A DNA stretch of 64,000 nucleotides. It comes from Dichetophora obliterata (lineage: Eukaryota > Arthropoda > Insecta > Diptera > Sciomyzidae). Under the pieces are notes generated by a model, which was not told the DNA's origin, did not search any database, and saw only the letters and a program-made list of their open reading frames with translations. Positions 33,423-45,799 of the stretch are shown piece by piece. Numbering within the stretch: the stretch's first letter is position 1; each line of letters begins with the position of its first letter. A program made the position numbers and the translations under genes. Location: assembly GCA_963920525.1 (NCBI GenBank), contig OY986437.1, forward strand, positions 117,721,715-117,785,714, read 5' to 3'.

Positions 33423-33855
33423 CACCCAAAAAAAGCTTCGTACTATGTACAAAACAATTATTATATTCTACAAGCTGTTTGTTCTTTTCAGCTTACGAAC
33501 GACTTTGTGAATAATACAAATGACCGTTTGTACATTGTACAAAGAAATATTTGTATATTTTACAAACGCATTCGTTTCATGTACAAAGATACGAACAAAT
33601 ATACGAACGCTGCTGCCACAGCTTTGTATATTATCAAACAATGTTTGTTCAGTTCACAAATTTATACATTATAGATTTTTACAAACTAGGGTTTGTAGAA
33701 TGTACAAAGTTACGAATTCAAAAATTTTTTTTCATGCGGCCAACACTACGAACGTTTGTACTATGTACAAAACATTTGTACATTCTACGAATAGCCTCTG
33801 TTTGTATTTCTACAAAAATTTTATTCGTAATTTTATCCTAAATATTTTTTGGGTG
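33423..33855. mobile_element. 433-bp MITE with CACCCAAAAAA ends
   Basis: Starts CACCCAAAAAAA and ends TTTTTTGGGTG. The interior is built from repeats of the palindromic word TTTGTACATTGTACAAA and variants (33458, 33528, 33575, 33753 and others), so the two overlapping open frames here are by-products. No clear target duplication. Confidence 0.6.
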
Positions 33856-34439
33856 AAGGGGAAAAATTTGTTTCTAAAAAATTTTGCATAAGCTGTGGAA
33901 GCAAAGTTTTTAAGTTTTGTTTAAAAATTCATATTCGCTTGTTTCTGTTGTTTTTGTTCTTCGTTTAATTATTCGTCTCATTCTTAAATTCAACAGTTTT
34001 ACAGAAATTGTATTCTAAATTTTTGCTGCATTCTTTTGGTAATCGCTGCATACTTTTAGGAACTTTTTAGTGCAGGAAGGACAACGCTAATTTTTTTAAT
34101 ATGAGGTCTGTTTCCGTAATTACTTCAAGGAAAGTACGAGTAAAGTTCAATCTGTGAGAGTAACTCAATTGTCTGTCAAAATGTGAGAATATGCAAAAAA
34201 GTACGGAAACGACTTCAAGCCAGTTTCGAGCAGAACAGTTGCTGTTGACGGCTGATTGAAAATAAATTGAAGCAATTGGAAGAAGAAGATTCGTGCTTGA
34301 AGAAATTTTTCAAGTAAAATTCAAGCTAGTTTCGGATAATTGTAATAGAATAGATAGTGACATTTAGCTTGTTCTTCTTCTCTCTCGAGCTTGAAAATGT
34401 GTGAAGAAACGCTGGTACGAGAAACGAGTACGGGAACAG
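33856..34439. other. non-coding stretch before a LINE relic
   Basis: No gene recognised. It may include the 5' untranslated region of the LINE that starts near 34440. Confidence 0.3.
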
Positions 34440-35650
34440 ACCTATGATTTGTGCTAAGCCTAGCTGCTCTGTAAGGGGTGAAACTGAGCGGTTTTTATCA
34501 TGTTGGTTATGTGATAATGCTGTTCACTGTTTACAAAAGTGCAGGCGCGACAGTTCGAGATGCGGATTGTATTGAGAAAGGTAAAGGGTTGCGTTGGTCT
34601 TGCGAGAAATTTAGATTGGTTGACATCAAACTCTACAAGCTTTTTAAGCAGACGAAGCAAGGCTTCTCTGAAACAAGTAAGGAACTTTCTTCGCTTAATG
34701 CAAAATTTTATAAATACCAGTCTCTTTTTGACGATTTTAAATATATTGAAGAGTCATTTCCTTCATCCAAGCGGAAAAAAATACATGCCATTGCGTAGTA
34801 AGCAAAAAACGGATTCAACTCAAACTCTACACTCTTCTGAACATGACATTGCTGATGACATGGACATTTGTGGTATAACAGCCCCTCCACTTATTTTAAC
34901 TTCTACTTCGAATATAGCAAACATATCGATTTCTGCTAATTTGCCAGTGCTGTCACCTCCACTTTCATTGCCAGTCATGTCTTATGCCCAAACTGTTTCT
35001 CTTTCACCAACTCTGGTCGATTCCCAGGTTGTTCCTCTTACTTCTCAGGTTTCTGTTCTACCTAAGCCATTAATTGCAATTCCACCAACTAAATCAATCT
35101 TTTTTTCTCGCTTAGCTGCGGATACAACAGCGGTTGATATAGATTTGTTCATTAAATCACAGTTGAAGTGTTCCTTGAATCTTTTGGTTCATAAATTCAA
35201 ATATTCAAATGTAAGATCGATTACTTCTTTTAGATTAACAGTTCCTGAAAATTTATTTAATTCTATAGTTGATGCAAACTTTTGGCCGCCAAACACAATT
35301 GTATGCTAATTTGAATTTAAAAGCAATCCAAGACCGGTGTACAATCCAAATGTTGTACATTTGCCGCGTCCCCGAAATAATAAATCTCATCCAAAAAACG
35401 ATTAATAAACCGCAAGTCTAAATTAGAGCTTGTGTAAATCTCAGGGGTCTTAACTCCAAACTTTCCGATATTTTTATTAACAGTTTTGATTTCGAATATA
35501 ACATTATAACTTTTACATAGACTTGGGTTCGCTCTAATATCTTAAATTCTGAAATAATGTGCAATAAATATCAAATTTTTCGTAAAGATCGTCATGATAA
35601 GATCGGTGGCATGATAAGATCTTGGTGCTTATTTTTAGCTTTTCTTTGAT
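34440..35650 (+). pseudogene. LINE relic: PHD-like ORF1 and start of ORF2
   Basis: ORF1 opens near 34443 with a zinc-finger pattern, CAKPSC then CWLCDNAVH, continues in a second frame (DCIEKGKGLRWSCEKF), showing a frameshift, and passes into a helix-rich stretch. A 256-codon overlapping frame (34539-35309) carries a Ser/Thr/Pro-rich linker and a C-terminal fold with SIFFSRLAADTTAVDIDLFI and FRLTVPENLFNS, typical of ORF1 proteins of insect LINEs. From about 35420 the ORF2 endonuclease start is legible but broken (LRGLNSKL, then FTETWVRSN at about 35510). The element breaks off near 35640. The RT is absent. Confidence 0.7.
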
Positions 35651-36384
35651 TCATTAAATTTGCTCGCGAAGTTTATTGGAATGTTTTTAGTTTACCCATC
35701 GTCGCTCGTGAGAATAAAGCCAGTCTACGCTATTACCTTGTCAAATAATTATACCATGAGTTTGAGTTGATAGATGATGTGCTATAGTTTTTATAGTTTC
35801 TTGTGCGAATAAGTATAAATAAATATTTAATGCAATTAATTGTTCCATGTTGTGTTGACAAAAAGTTATTGCAGTTGTCTTCGCCGATTTGCCAAGTTCA
35901 TCATTGAATGTTTTGGTCATTTTATCAGAAGAGTGCGCTGGAAGGTGCCGCCGACATGAAGCTTTTGCCAGCATGCAAATTGTCTTGCATTAACGTCGTC
36001 TGCTTCAAGATCATATCGAAGAGCATATTCTCACTTTAATCTCACTAAAAATCTTATGAACTTGCAAAAAGACACGAATTTAACAAAATTTGTTTTCATT
36101 GCAATTCACTATCAGCTGTTTTTGACAAGAGCGGGGAAACATAATTTTATCATTTTGAGAGAGAAGTGTCAAACTCATTGCCAAAAGTGTTTTTTAATTT
36201 GATGCTTTTCAACTTTGCATAACGTTCTTCAATAAAATAAAAAATAATCGTTTTAATATGGTCAAATTTCGACCACAGTCGATACTAGTAATAGTTATTC
36301 CGCAATCTTGCGCAACAATTTTAAAAAACCTGTTCCAGAAAAACGCGTGAAAAAATTTTTGTTGTTAATTTTAATACTTATGTA
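35651..36384. other. non-coding stretch, no supported gene
   Basis: Nothing recognised. One open frame on the minus strand lacks motifs. The right edge carries the first copy of the 17-bp target duplication of the RTE-like insertion. Confidence 0.4.
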
Positions 36385-36401
36385 AAACAATAAATATACT
36401 T

Positions 36402-37674
36402 ACTTACTTAGTTGGCCTCATTTAACAATTTACGCCAGCCATTTCTGTCTTTCGCTTGCTGGCGCCAGTTGGAAATTCCAAGCTTTGTCAGGTTGTCCTC
36501 TACTTGGTCTTTCCAACGAAGATGCGGCCGTCTTCTGCGTTGACCGCCGCTGGGTACCGAATCGAATATTTTCTTCTCTGGAGCATTGTCTTTCATGCGC
36601 TGAACATGACCAAGCCAGCGAAGCCGCTCGATTTTAATGCGATTGACTATGTAGATGTCAGCGTACAGCTCATACAGTTCATCATTCCACCGTATTCGGT
36701 ACTCGCCACTGACACAGATTGGTCCGTAGATCTTACGAAGAATCTTTCTCTCGAATGCTCCTAAAGTCTTTTCATCTGAACTGCTCAGCGTCCAGGTTTG
36801 TGCTGCATAAAGTAGGACGGGCATGATGAGCGATTTATAGAGCGTGATTTTCATTCGTCGAGAGAGGGCTCTGCTTCTCAATTGTCTACTGGCCCAAAGT
36901 AACACCTGTTGGAAAGAATTATTCTTCGTTTGTTCTCAATGCTGATGTCGTTGGTTGAGTTAATGCTGGATCCCAGATAAACAAAGTCCTTCACAACCTG
37001 GAAGGAGGTATTGTCAACGGTAACGTAGGTTCCTAGACGCTGGGACTGTGTGTTTGTTGACACCAAATATTTCGTCTTATCTGCATTCACTGCCAGACCC
37101 ATTCGACTTGACTCTCTTTCTAATCTGGAAAATGCTGTACTGACTTCGCGCGTATTATGGCCAATGATATCGATGTCATGAGCATATCTAAGCAGCATAA
37201 CACTCTTGTAGAATATTGTGCCACTACGTTTCAGATCAGCAGCTCGGATGATCTTTTCTATCATTAGGTTGACAAAGTCGCACGATAAGGAATCACCTTG
37301 TCTGAAACCTCGTTTGGTAATAAATGGTGGAAAGACGTCCTTACCGATCTTAACTCCGCTGCTGATGTTGCGCGGTGTCATCCTGCAAAGTCGTATTAGT
37401 TTTGCAGGAATACCCAATTCAGACATGGTGGAGTACAGGTGCTTCCTTATTGGGCCGTCGAAGACGGCTTTGTAGTCGACAAAAAGATGGTGGGTGTCGA
37501 CTTGTTTTTCTTCAGTCTTCTCCAAGATTTGTCGTAGCGTGAAAATCTGGTCGATGGTGGACTTTCCAGGTCTGAAGCAACACTGATAAGGTCCGATCAG
37601 TTTTTTACAATGGGCTTCAATCTTTCACATAAAACGCTCGACAGGACCTTATATGCGATATTAAGAATATTAAG
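36402..37674 (-). mobile_element. 5'-truncated RTE-like LINE with target duplication
   Basis: A minus-strand insertion flanked by a 17-bp direct repeat AAACAATAAATATACTT (36385-36401 and 37675-37691). Its 3' end carries an (AAGT)n-type tail (36400-36410). Coding: RT fingers (PYQCCFRPGKSTIDQIFTL, about 37525-37590), palm with HHLFVDYKAVFD and FRQGDSLSCDFVNLMIEKII, the active-site region as RYAHDIDII in place of YADD, and thumb; a frameshift near 36900 leads into LYKSLIMPVLLYAAQTWTL and the WLGHVQRM…RRPHLRWKDQVE C-terminal end. The wording is that of RTE/BovB-type elements known in insects. It is dead: the second catalytic region lost an Asp, it has shifts, and it lacks endonuclease. Confidence 0.85.
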
Positions 37675-37691
37675 AAACAATAAATATACTT

Positions 37692-40321
37692 TTTCAAATA
37701 TATCTAACCGTTTTTTCACAATCCTTACTTAAAAAACTCCTAAAATTTCGACAAAATTTGGCAAAATGTACCTTAACTTAAAAACTTTATACGCATTTTT
37801 TTAAAAAAATGCTTTTTGCAACACACTTGACATGATATCTCAAGTTTTAATGGACCGAGAAAAATGTCTATGTCGTTATAACACGGACTAGAGACAAGGG
37901 ATCTTACTAAATAACAATCCTTTTTTTGAGATGACTAGAAGGGTTGAAAACGTGTCAAGATGTAGGCAGCTTTTTTTTAGCACTCCTATTCCCCGATCCT
38001 GTATTTGTTCAATTTTTAATTTTTTTTTCTTTAAACAATTGTGTAACAAAAGCATTAAGTGCGATCGTCAAAAGAGGCCCGAAATTTGAGCATCTACAAT
38101 AGAATACTGCCTTAAGCGCGCAAGAACGTCACTTGTCCGAATTTTCACAATTAACTAGTTTTTTTTAAGCAATAAGAAAGGGAAAAGAAGCAGTCGGAAA
38201 AAATAGCACCAAAATCATGGTGCAACCTGACAACAAAGTTTTCTTAGTTGTCCAATATTGCAGAATATTGCCAGAAAATTCTGTAGTTTGATATTCAGTG
38301 CCAGACAAAATTCACCAGAAGACTAAATTTTGTTGATATTTAAATATGCTGTCAGAGAAGTTTTTATTAAGTAAAAGAAGGTTATAGCTATTTTCTGCAC
38401 ATGCAACGGATGGATTTTATTAAGTACTAGCTGATATACCCGGTGTTACTCGAGAGTAATTTATATAAACATTTTAACATGAACTTCCCGATTAAATGTC
38501 TTTAAATTCGGGAATAATGAAAAACGTGTTGAATTTTATTTGTAAGCTACCGTTAGAAAGGTAATTTAACGAACTTTAATCCAAAAAAGTTTTTGGAAAA
38601 TTTTTGTTGTTGGTGGTTCCACCTCCTCAGTGGGACCCAATGCGTCCTTGAGATATGGACATTGTAACATCTTAACAAAGATTTATATTAAAAAATACAT
38701 GGAACTTTTTAACAAAAAAATTTTAGTGAAATATATTAAAAATAGAGGAGATATTGGCATTAAAAGTAAAAACTTTGATTTTCATATAATTTTTTCTCAT
38801 TATTAGCTATCAATGTTTTATGAAAAAACAAATGTACTAAAAATGATTGTACTAAAATTTATATTAGCTGCGTTTTTTCATTGGAGATCAGGATCATATG
38901 ATCGCATTTGCAAGCAAAGTAAAAACAACAAAAAATCCAGAAAGTGAGCTGGACATTTAAATTTATCCTATTCTATGTTTTTAAGTGTTGAAAGCGCAAC
39001 TGTAAAAGTAGAAAACACTTAGCCGTTATTGACGGCTAGATGACGCTGCGACTGAAAAAACTGGCAGTACTGCATTATTTGACATTTTAAAAGTTTGGTA
39101 GCAATAGCATTTTCGCAAAATATTTCGCAAAACTTATCTGCTAGCTACATAAGAACATCAGATATTCTTCTGTAAGCAGAAAATAGTGCCACCTGTCTGT
39201 AATCCCTAACGTGTGGGGTTAAATTCAAAGAAACTTTTGGTAGACATCATTCAGCTATTCACCGCAAGGTGTATAGTTTGTATCCACAGTACTTACAAAT
39301 GCGGCGCCATCTAAAATTAAGCAAGGCAAAAAAATTAAATAGATTACTATAAAGAAGATTTTGTATAAACAAAAATGTTCGTAATTAATCTAGACACATA
39401 ACTGCTTTCTTAGAGATAAATGGGGATGTTCAAATAATATAGAAAATTTTAAAACAAAACTCAGTTTTATTAATAGTCTGGTATGAAAAAATAAATTTTT
39501 AGCCATAACTTGTTTTATGAAAAAGTCGTTGTACTAAAAATTTTTACAATTCTGAATATATGTGAGTCTTTTTGATGTCAAAATAACAGAAATATTTTAA
39601 AATTAAAGACACAAAAAACTCCGATGGTAAAAAGTATTAATAACAAAATTACCGTTATTTTAAAAATTTAAGAGGGGGCGTGGCAAAAACTAAGTACCTT
39701 ACATTTGAAGTTGGGATGAATTAAATATGTGTACCTAGTTTGAGCGAAATCCGTTGAGCCGTTTAGATTTGTATAAAGAAACTAAAAAAACTATTTGTAA
39801 CTTGAAAGTGGTGATAAATTTGTAAAAAGCAAAATGTATTTTTAAAATTCCACATTTTTTTTAATTGTAAGTATTATTATGATTTCTGTAATCGGTATAA
39901 GCGCAAACTACAATTGCGATTACTGTAATTGTAATAGAAGAATTTTTTGATTACAATTACAGTAATCGTTATCAATGCAAAATTATAATTACGATTACTG
40001 TAATCATAGTCACTGTTTCTTAATATAATTTCTGCATAAATAATATCTTATGATGGCGTGTACAAAAAAAATTTTTTGTGAAAGTCTTATTTTAATGTTA
40101 TCTAATTTTCCCCTTACCAAAAAACACATACAGCGCAATTCTGAATGATTTTTCCTAGGGAATCGGAAAAGGGAGTTTTCACCTTTAAGATAAAGTTCAA
40201 AAACATTTGTAAAATTTTTAATGCCAAAACTAATAATCAACCGTCAATATTCACGAGTGTAACTTTTTCTTTGTTACAAATCACCCAAAAAACGACATCA
40301 TTTACATTCTGTTCTAAATAG
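37692..40321. other. non-coding stretch with an old dispersed repeat
   Basis: No gene recognised. From about 38429 (actagctgatatacccggtg) to 39830 (gaaatccgttgagccgttta) the phrases match a widespread class of insect dispersed repeats whose type I cannot name. At 39875-40012 GATTACTGTAAT and ATTACAATTACAGTAATC words alternate on both strands, a small palindromic cluster. Confidence 0.4.
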
Positions 40322-42236
40322 ACCAGTAGACTGGTGCAACTTAAATATATTAAATCTAAACTTGAAAAAAGGTAAGCAAATGACATTCTCGCGTGGATCT
40401 GCTAATAACATAAATTACACCATAAATAACACTAACTTAGAAATAGTTTACAGTTTTCTCGATCTTGGTGTTATTATGGATTCAAAACTTCGCTTCAATC
40501 TCCACGTTAATATGGTGATATATAAGGCAAGAGGAGTCCTTAGTCTCATTAAATGATGGGCTAAAGAATTCAGTGATCCCTTTACTACTTAATTATTATA
40601 TACCTCTCTCGTAAGGCCAATTCTTGAATGTGCATCATAATATGGAACCCACAATAGAATGCCTACATCGACGCCATAGAATCCGTTCAAAAACAGTTTT
40701 TATATTACTTCGTGGCGAGATTAATTCGGAATATCTCATCTCAGCTCTAAATTTTAACATCCCAAGGAGAGGAACTAGACTAGATTTTCTGTTTTTCAAG
40801 TTGAGTCAGTGCAGTTCTAATTACGCTCTTCATGAACCTTTACGATGTATGTGCAGTGATTTCAATAATAACTTCAACATGATTAATTTTTCTGATTCGG
40901 TAGACGTCTTAAAACAGAAAATTATATTACATTTAAATGATTAAATATATTTAACTTCATCCTATTAAACCTAACGCAGTTTTATAACAATGTAATATCG
41001 GTAATTGAGATTGTTCTCACCATCGCCATGTTCTCATTAAGCACCATCAAATATGAATAGTTTTTCAAAACTTGCTTTTTAATTATTTAATATTTTAATT
41101 TTAAATCGAATTGTGATTTACGTGCTCACGTGGCTTCCTGATTTGAAATTAGACTGAACTCACACTATCACCTGGATTGGTGTGCCAGAGTATTTTTCTT
41201 TTCCACACAGGTTTGTGCCTGTCTGGCGTTGGCGTTTATGAGATTTATCTCATTTCCACGTAGGTCCTTGGGTTGGATAATGGCCGCAAACCAGTTAAAA
41301 TGAGTATAGTGTTTTGAATTGCTTTTGAACCCAGGATTATTATTTTGAGTACCTTTAATTAATAATCACTATCATTTAATTCGATGTTGCTTATTTATAT
41401 AGAACCAAATATGGGTTATTCTTTTACAAACCGAACACCATTCTGACCGCCACATTTTTGATTTGCATGAAATTTTTTTACGGGTTTTTTATCGAAAAAA
41501 AAAGAGACACATGCTCGAGGATTTTTTTTTTTTAAATAGAGGGCTTTAAAAGTTTGAGATTTTCGTGATTTTTGTCTGGAGACTAATTTTCAAAAATTCA
41601 TAACTTCGGTTCTATTTAAGCTAGAGACAACTTTTTGGTTTCATTTAAAAGATAAAAATCGATTACCCATGATTATGTTTAAAACATGCTAAGTGGTGGG
41701 TAAGATTATTTAAAAATTTAAATTGAGAAATTTTTCATAAATTTTTTTAAAACTATTTTTTTCTTAAATTTCTTATATTAAATTTTTTTCTTAAGAACCG
41801 AAGTAATGAACTTTTTAATATTACTCTCCAAGGCAAAAATCACGAAAATCTCACTTTTAACGCCCTCTATTTAAAAAAAAATCCCCCTCCTCCTTTTTTT
41901 CGATAAAGAACCCGTAAAAAAAATTTCATGCAAATCAAAAATGGGTCGGTCATTTTTTGTTCAAATCTGAACGGTTTGTAAAAGAATGACCCATATACTT
42001 AAATACGCGTTTTATATATATTCAATTTTTAAATTCCGCTGAAAAGCCAATTAATGTGTTTAGTGGAAAATCCTAATTGCCAATAGGGGGTATGTTTAGT
42101 ACGTAGGTGCATTCTGTCTGTCCCGATCTGATCCGGGCAGGTTCTAGAGTGTAAATCGTGCATGCGTATAGGTCGGGTATACGTATATTTGGAAGATTTC
42201 ATACCTCCGGGCGAATCAAAAAAAAAATTAAAAAAG
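40322..42236 (+). pseudogene. LINE 3' fragment, copy 2, split by a MITE
   Basis: Same family as 7385-8611 but starting further upstream: MTFSRGS and LDLGVIMDSKLRFNLHV of the thumb at 40380-40500, then YTSLVRPILE in a broken frame. An internal deletion of about 115 bp near 40700 joins VQKQFL to the LLRGEINSEYL block. The 3' UTR (40945-42218) matches copy 1 except for a 582-bp insertion, and ends in an A-rich tail at 42219-42236. Confidence 0.8.
41412..41993. mobile_element. 582-bp TA-flanked foldback MITE
   Basis: Ends TGGGTTATTCTTTTACAAAC and GTTTGTAAAAGAATGACCCA. The arms pair over about 190 bases each (TTTGATTTGCATGAAATTTT near 41459 with its complement near 41921; GATTTTCGTGATTTTTG near 41562 with its complement near 41835). 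TA flanks both ends; comparison with copy 1 of the LINE (8365-8372) shows the empty site CAAGTATACTT, so ends and TA duplication are confirmed by an internal control. No coding capacity. Confidence 0.9.
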
Positions 42237-42239
42237 CGC

Positions 42240-43000
42240 ACTGAATATCGGTTGCACTATGAGCAGATCTACACCACTGTCTCATTTTTTTTAAAAAAGT
42301 TATATTTTTAACTCATTAAGCTCAAATATATTTCTAAGAAATAATATTTTTTAGAATTATTAAAAAACCATGTTATATTTTTAATTTATGGAACAATCAT
42401 TTTCTCCTTCCACCCCAATATAAATTATACACTTCATGTGATTTTCTATAATCCATTTCTAGAAAACTTTTTTGGTGTTAAGTAATGATGTGTAGTAAAG
42501 AAAACATTGGGCTTCATTAAAAGCATTCATTATACAAAAATATTTTACTTGATCATTAGCAGAAATGATTTTGAATAAAATTATTTACACGAAAAATATA
42601 GTTTTTGTCCTAAATAAGATTTATATGTTGATGAACTATAAATCATGCATGCATTTTTTTTTGCGTGCATTGAAAGAAACTACGCAACGCAGTCCTAACC
42701 GCTTCAAGTACCAAAGCGAACTGTGGTGTTTTATTGTATGAGTGAGCGCACAAAAGCCCAGTAGTCTAGAGGGCATCATCGAAGAATTGTTCTTTGGTGA
42801 TTTCTTAAAGAAACTTGCTGCATAAGCCAAGCTTGCATAATATTCTTAAGCGTGTCTGTTTTGTATTCGTCAATAATATACTTGAAGAATACATTTTTAA
42901 CTCATCTGCATTGTGTTCGTCAACAAAAAAAAAAAAACAAATCAGAAACACGTGTGCTTATATGCGGTTGAACAAACCCAAAATGCAGCAAAACTTTCTT
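42240..43000. other. non-coding stretch, no supported gene
   Basis: AT-rich DNA without coding or RNA motifs that I can support. Confidence 0.4.
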
Positions 43001-43003
43001 GTA

Positions 43004-43080
43004 GGTCTTTGTGGTCTAGTGAAGAGCGCGATAGACTATCAACTCAGGGGTCCCCGGTTCGAGTCCGGTTACGGGGGCAT
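43004..43080 (+). repeat. tRNA-like sequence, probable SINE head or tRNA relic
   Basis: Has an A-box-like TGGTCTAGTGA (43012) and a perfect B box GGTTCGAGTCC (43056-43066). The first bases GTCTTTG pair with CGGGGGC at the 3' end (43072-43078) if G-U pairs are allowed, with a following A as discriminator. The D and anticodon arms do not close well, so a working tRNA is unlikely. Confidence 0.5.
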
Positions 43081-44755
43081 GGTTTTTTAAGTTTTCTTTA
43101 CTACATTTAAGAATTATTGAAACAAAATATTCACAACTAAATTGTGGAAACTAGTCTCGGTTATAAGCAATTTAATTTTTATTTTCTAAAAAAACTTTTG
43201 GTTTTCACTTCATAAACGAAATTTCTTCAACTTCCTCAATATTTTCATAAACAAAGTTTCTTAAACATTTCGGTCTTCACTTCATTAACGAATTTCCATT
43301 ACCTTTCTCTCTCTTTTCGTTTACGAAATTTATACAACGTTCTGCATTGAATTCTTTCACGAATTTAGAACATTTATATGAGATTTTCGTCAATGAAATG
43401 TATGGCCGAATCAGCATGTTTCGTGAATGAATCGGAAAAATCACGCATGATTCTTTTACGATTTCTTTAAGAACGGAACTACTGGGAGCTTATCTGCACA
43501 TTTGTGCGCGTTTGAGCATCAATATTTTAAAGCACGGTTTATATTAGGGATGTGATGTGGCTCCGCATCCTCAAAACAAACCGCAGATTTTTTCCATGAG
43601 TAATGTTAGATCAAGTTATTTTGAAAAAGGCAACAACTGTGGCAGTCTGTACAGAGTCAATCACACAGCAGACTAGACAGAACTATTTCGGAGGCTACTA
43701 AGCCTCGCTCTTAAGTAGTCTTGAGTGATTAAGCTTTTTTCAACCTCACTTGTTCGAACAAATTAGTAAGAATTTTAATGTTCTCATTGGCCATTTAATC
43801 ATAAGACATTAAAGCAGTAGTTATTTTTAGATCAAGCCTTTAACTCTACCAGGATTGCCGCCTGTTCTAGTTGCTTTTTTTTTCACTTTTCATTGGAGTT
43901 CGGCAAAAAGTTGTTTTTTTTCCCAAAAAATCTAGTGCCTTGGCGGCCGTGGCTGAAAGAGTTTAGAAGAACGTGGAGTTCCATTTCAGTTGGCACATAA
44001 ATGTGTTGAATGGAAATGGATTTTTTTATGTCGCCATTACTTCCGTTATTTTTCCAATCTATTAAGTATGTAGCGGTTATCCATTTTTTCATATGCTTTC
44101 AATATTTCCTACTATATTAAAATTTGATTTTAAATTTACTTTGAATGCTGCCAAATGATTTTTTATATTGCCACTGTGTAGCCTAGAACCAGGTATTTAA
44201 CAAAAAAGCTTGTTGCTTTAGTATTCCATTAACTTTTGAACAAACTAAAATTCATTTTGAAACGCAAGCTTTTGGCCTCTGATTCAACCGTATATTTAAT
44301 TTAATTACAAAGCCGCAAAAGCAAAAACCTGCGGTAATTGCTTTTTGACCAAACCAACAGCGGTCAGAGCAAGTTGTGCAGAAGACTTAAAATTAAACAA
44401 GCTAAGCTACAACAAAATGTCATTAAAACTGCTGCTTCGCTACGGAATCTGCGAATGCACTTCACAACGCAGAGGCAACGCAAAGAAAATTCAAAATAAT
44501 TTAATTCTATTAATAAATAAGCACTTTACTGTACTGAGTACTGAGTAGAACCGTGCGGTGCATTCATGCCATTGATCTCGAGCTAGTGCGTTTGTGGCAA
44601 GAGACACCAGGTCTCAAAGAATCCAGGTCAAAACAAAGATTGTGGGCACATCATCAACAACAGTCTTTAGTGCGATTCAAGTGATTTATGCGTTGTTGAA
44701 AAGATTTTCAATTTTGTTTTTATAAAAATTAAGTTCTGACTTTCTTAATTCTAAA
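43081..44755. other. non-coding stretch downstream of a host exon
   Basis: Contains several AACGAAATTT and TTCGTTTACGAAATTT-like words around 43210-43400. If the exon at 44756-44965 is real, this is the start of its intron (minus strand). No other coding exon was recognised. Confidence 0.4.
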
Positions 44756-44965
44756 ACTTACCGATCTGGCACCCGTAGTGATTCGTGCACTCTGTGACCT
44801 AGTTGCTGGACGACGTCTGCGATAGCCGGGTGTGCCGCCACTCTCGGGCGTGCCATAGCCCGATGGCATATTTTGTATGGCCGTCTCAATGCTTCCGGTT
44901 GTGGCGCATATCGAGGCACTGCGCGTTTTCTTTTGCATGCGCATTGGCGAATGCTCGTCAGCCAT
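44756..44965 (-). CDS. first coding exon of an unrecognised host gene
   Basis: Minus strand: ATG at 44963-44965 in a good context (aacaactATGGCT), 70 codons of balanced composition, then a strong donor TCG/GTAAGT just past 44756. The peptide starts MADEHSPMRMQKKTRSASIC and continues through a Gly/Pro-rich GYGTPESGGTPGYRRRRP stretch to ITTGARS; it is basic and Ser/Thr-rich, probably disordered, with RSAS and RSQS sites of kinase-target type. Base composition is much richer in G+C than the surroundings, and there is no transposon motif. I do not recognise the gene. The remainder should lie to the left of this window's position on the minus strand, possibly far away. Confidence 0.7.
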
Positions 44966-45799
44966 AGTTGTTATTAAATTGATTTTGTTTTTTGTATTTA
45001 TTCAATAAGTTTGTAGTTTTTAGGAAACTTTTTTATCCTTGCTATTATTTTCTTGTTTCAGTTTGGAAACAATTTTTTCACCTAATATCTTAATAATAGT
45101 ATCACTTATTTTTTTTTAATTTTTATATGTTTTTCTATATGATTTGAAACTTTATTTTGAGCATTTGATCCCGTATTAACTAGTTTTGTTGCAATGTTAC
45201 ACTGTTTAATGGGCTGTTTTGTTGCGTTTTTGTTAGCTGTAATGAAAAGGATTGAAGACAAATATTAACAAACAATAATATTATTGATAATAATATTAAC
45301 GAAATAAACCTATGGTAGAGGGAAAGGAGTCCTCTTAAATTTGAACATGCATTTTCCAATCCAGCTCAAACAAATTTTGTTCGCAACTAGAAAAAAGAAA
45401 CTATTCTAAATGTGGATGATTGTAAAGTCATATGTTAAACGTTTCTAGTGAAAGTTGGTAAAAATACAAAAATTAAATTGAAGTGGGATTAACATTTACT
45501 TTTCTTTTAAGAGAGAACAAAAACAAAGTTGAATAAAAACCCTCCCTATGTCAAAATTACATAGAACAAGAAAAGGGGACCAATCAAAAAGAAACAGACT
45601 GCTTCTAAAAATTTGGCAGTTATTGCATTGTATCACATATCTGTAAGCGGGATCAGACAAAATCTGATTTGTTTTTGCTTAAAAAGAATTTCCGTCACTT
45701 CGAAACCGAAAGAAAATATAATAAAAATATAATTTTTTCTTACACTCCCCGTTATAACATATTCTGAACTTGTATACAGCAAGTTAGACTAGCGGTCTC
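44966..45799. other. putative 5' UTR and upstream non-coding DNA of the host exon
   Basis: AT-rich. No upstream exon or core promoter could be assigned with confidence. Confidence 0.3.

Noticed and set aside
33520..33891. Two overlapping plus-strand frames of about 100 codons
   Set aside because: They read through the repeated GTACAAA words of a MITE (Cys-Thr-Lys and Val-Gln repeats) and have no domain.
36456..36764. Plus-strand 102-codon frame at 36.5 kb
   Set aside because: Antisense of the RTE-like reverse transcriptase C-terminus.
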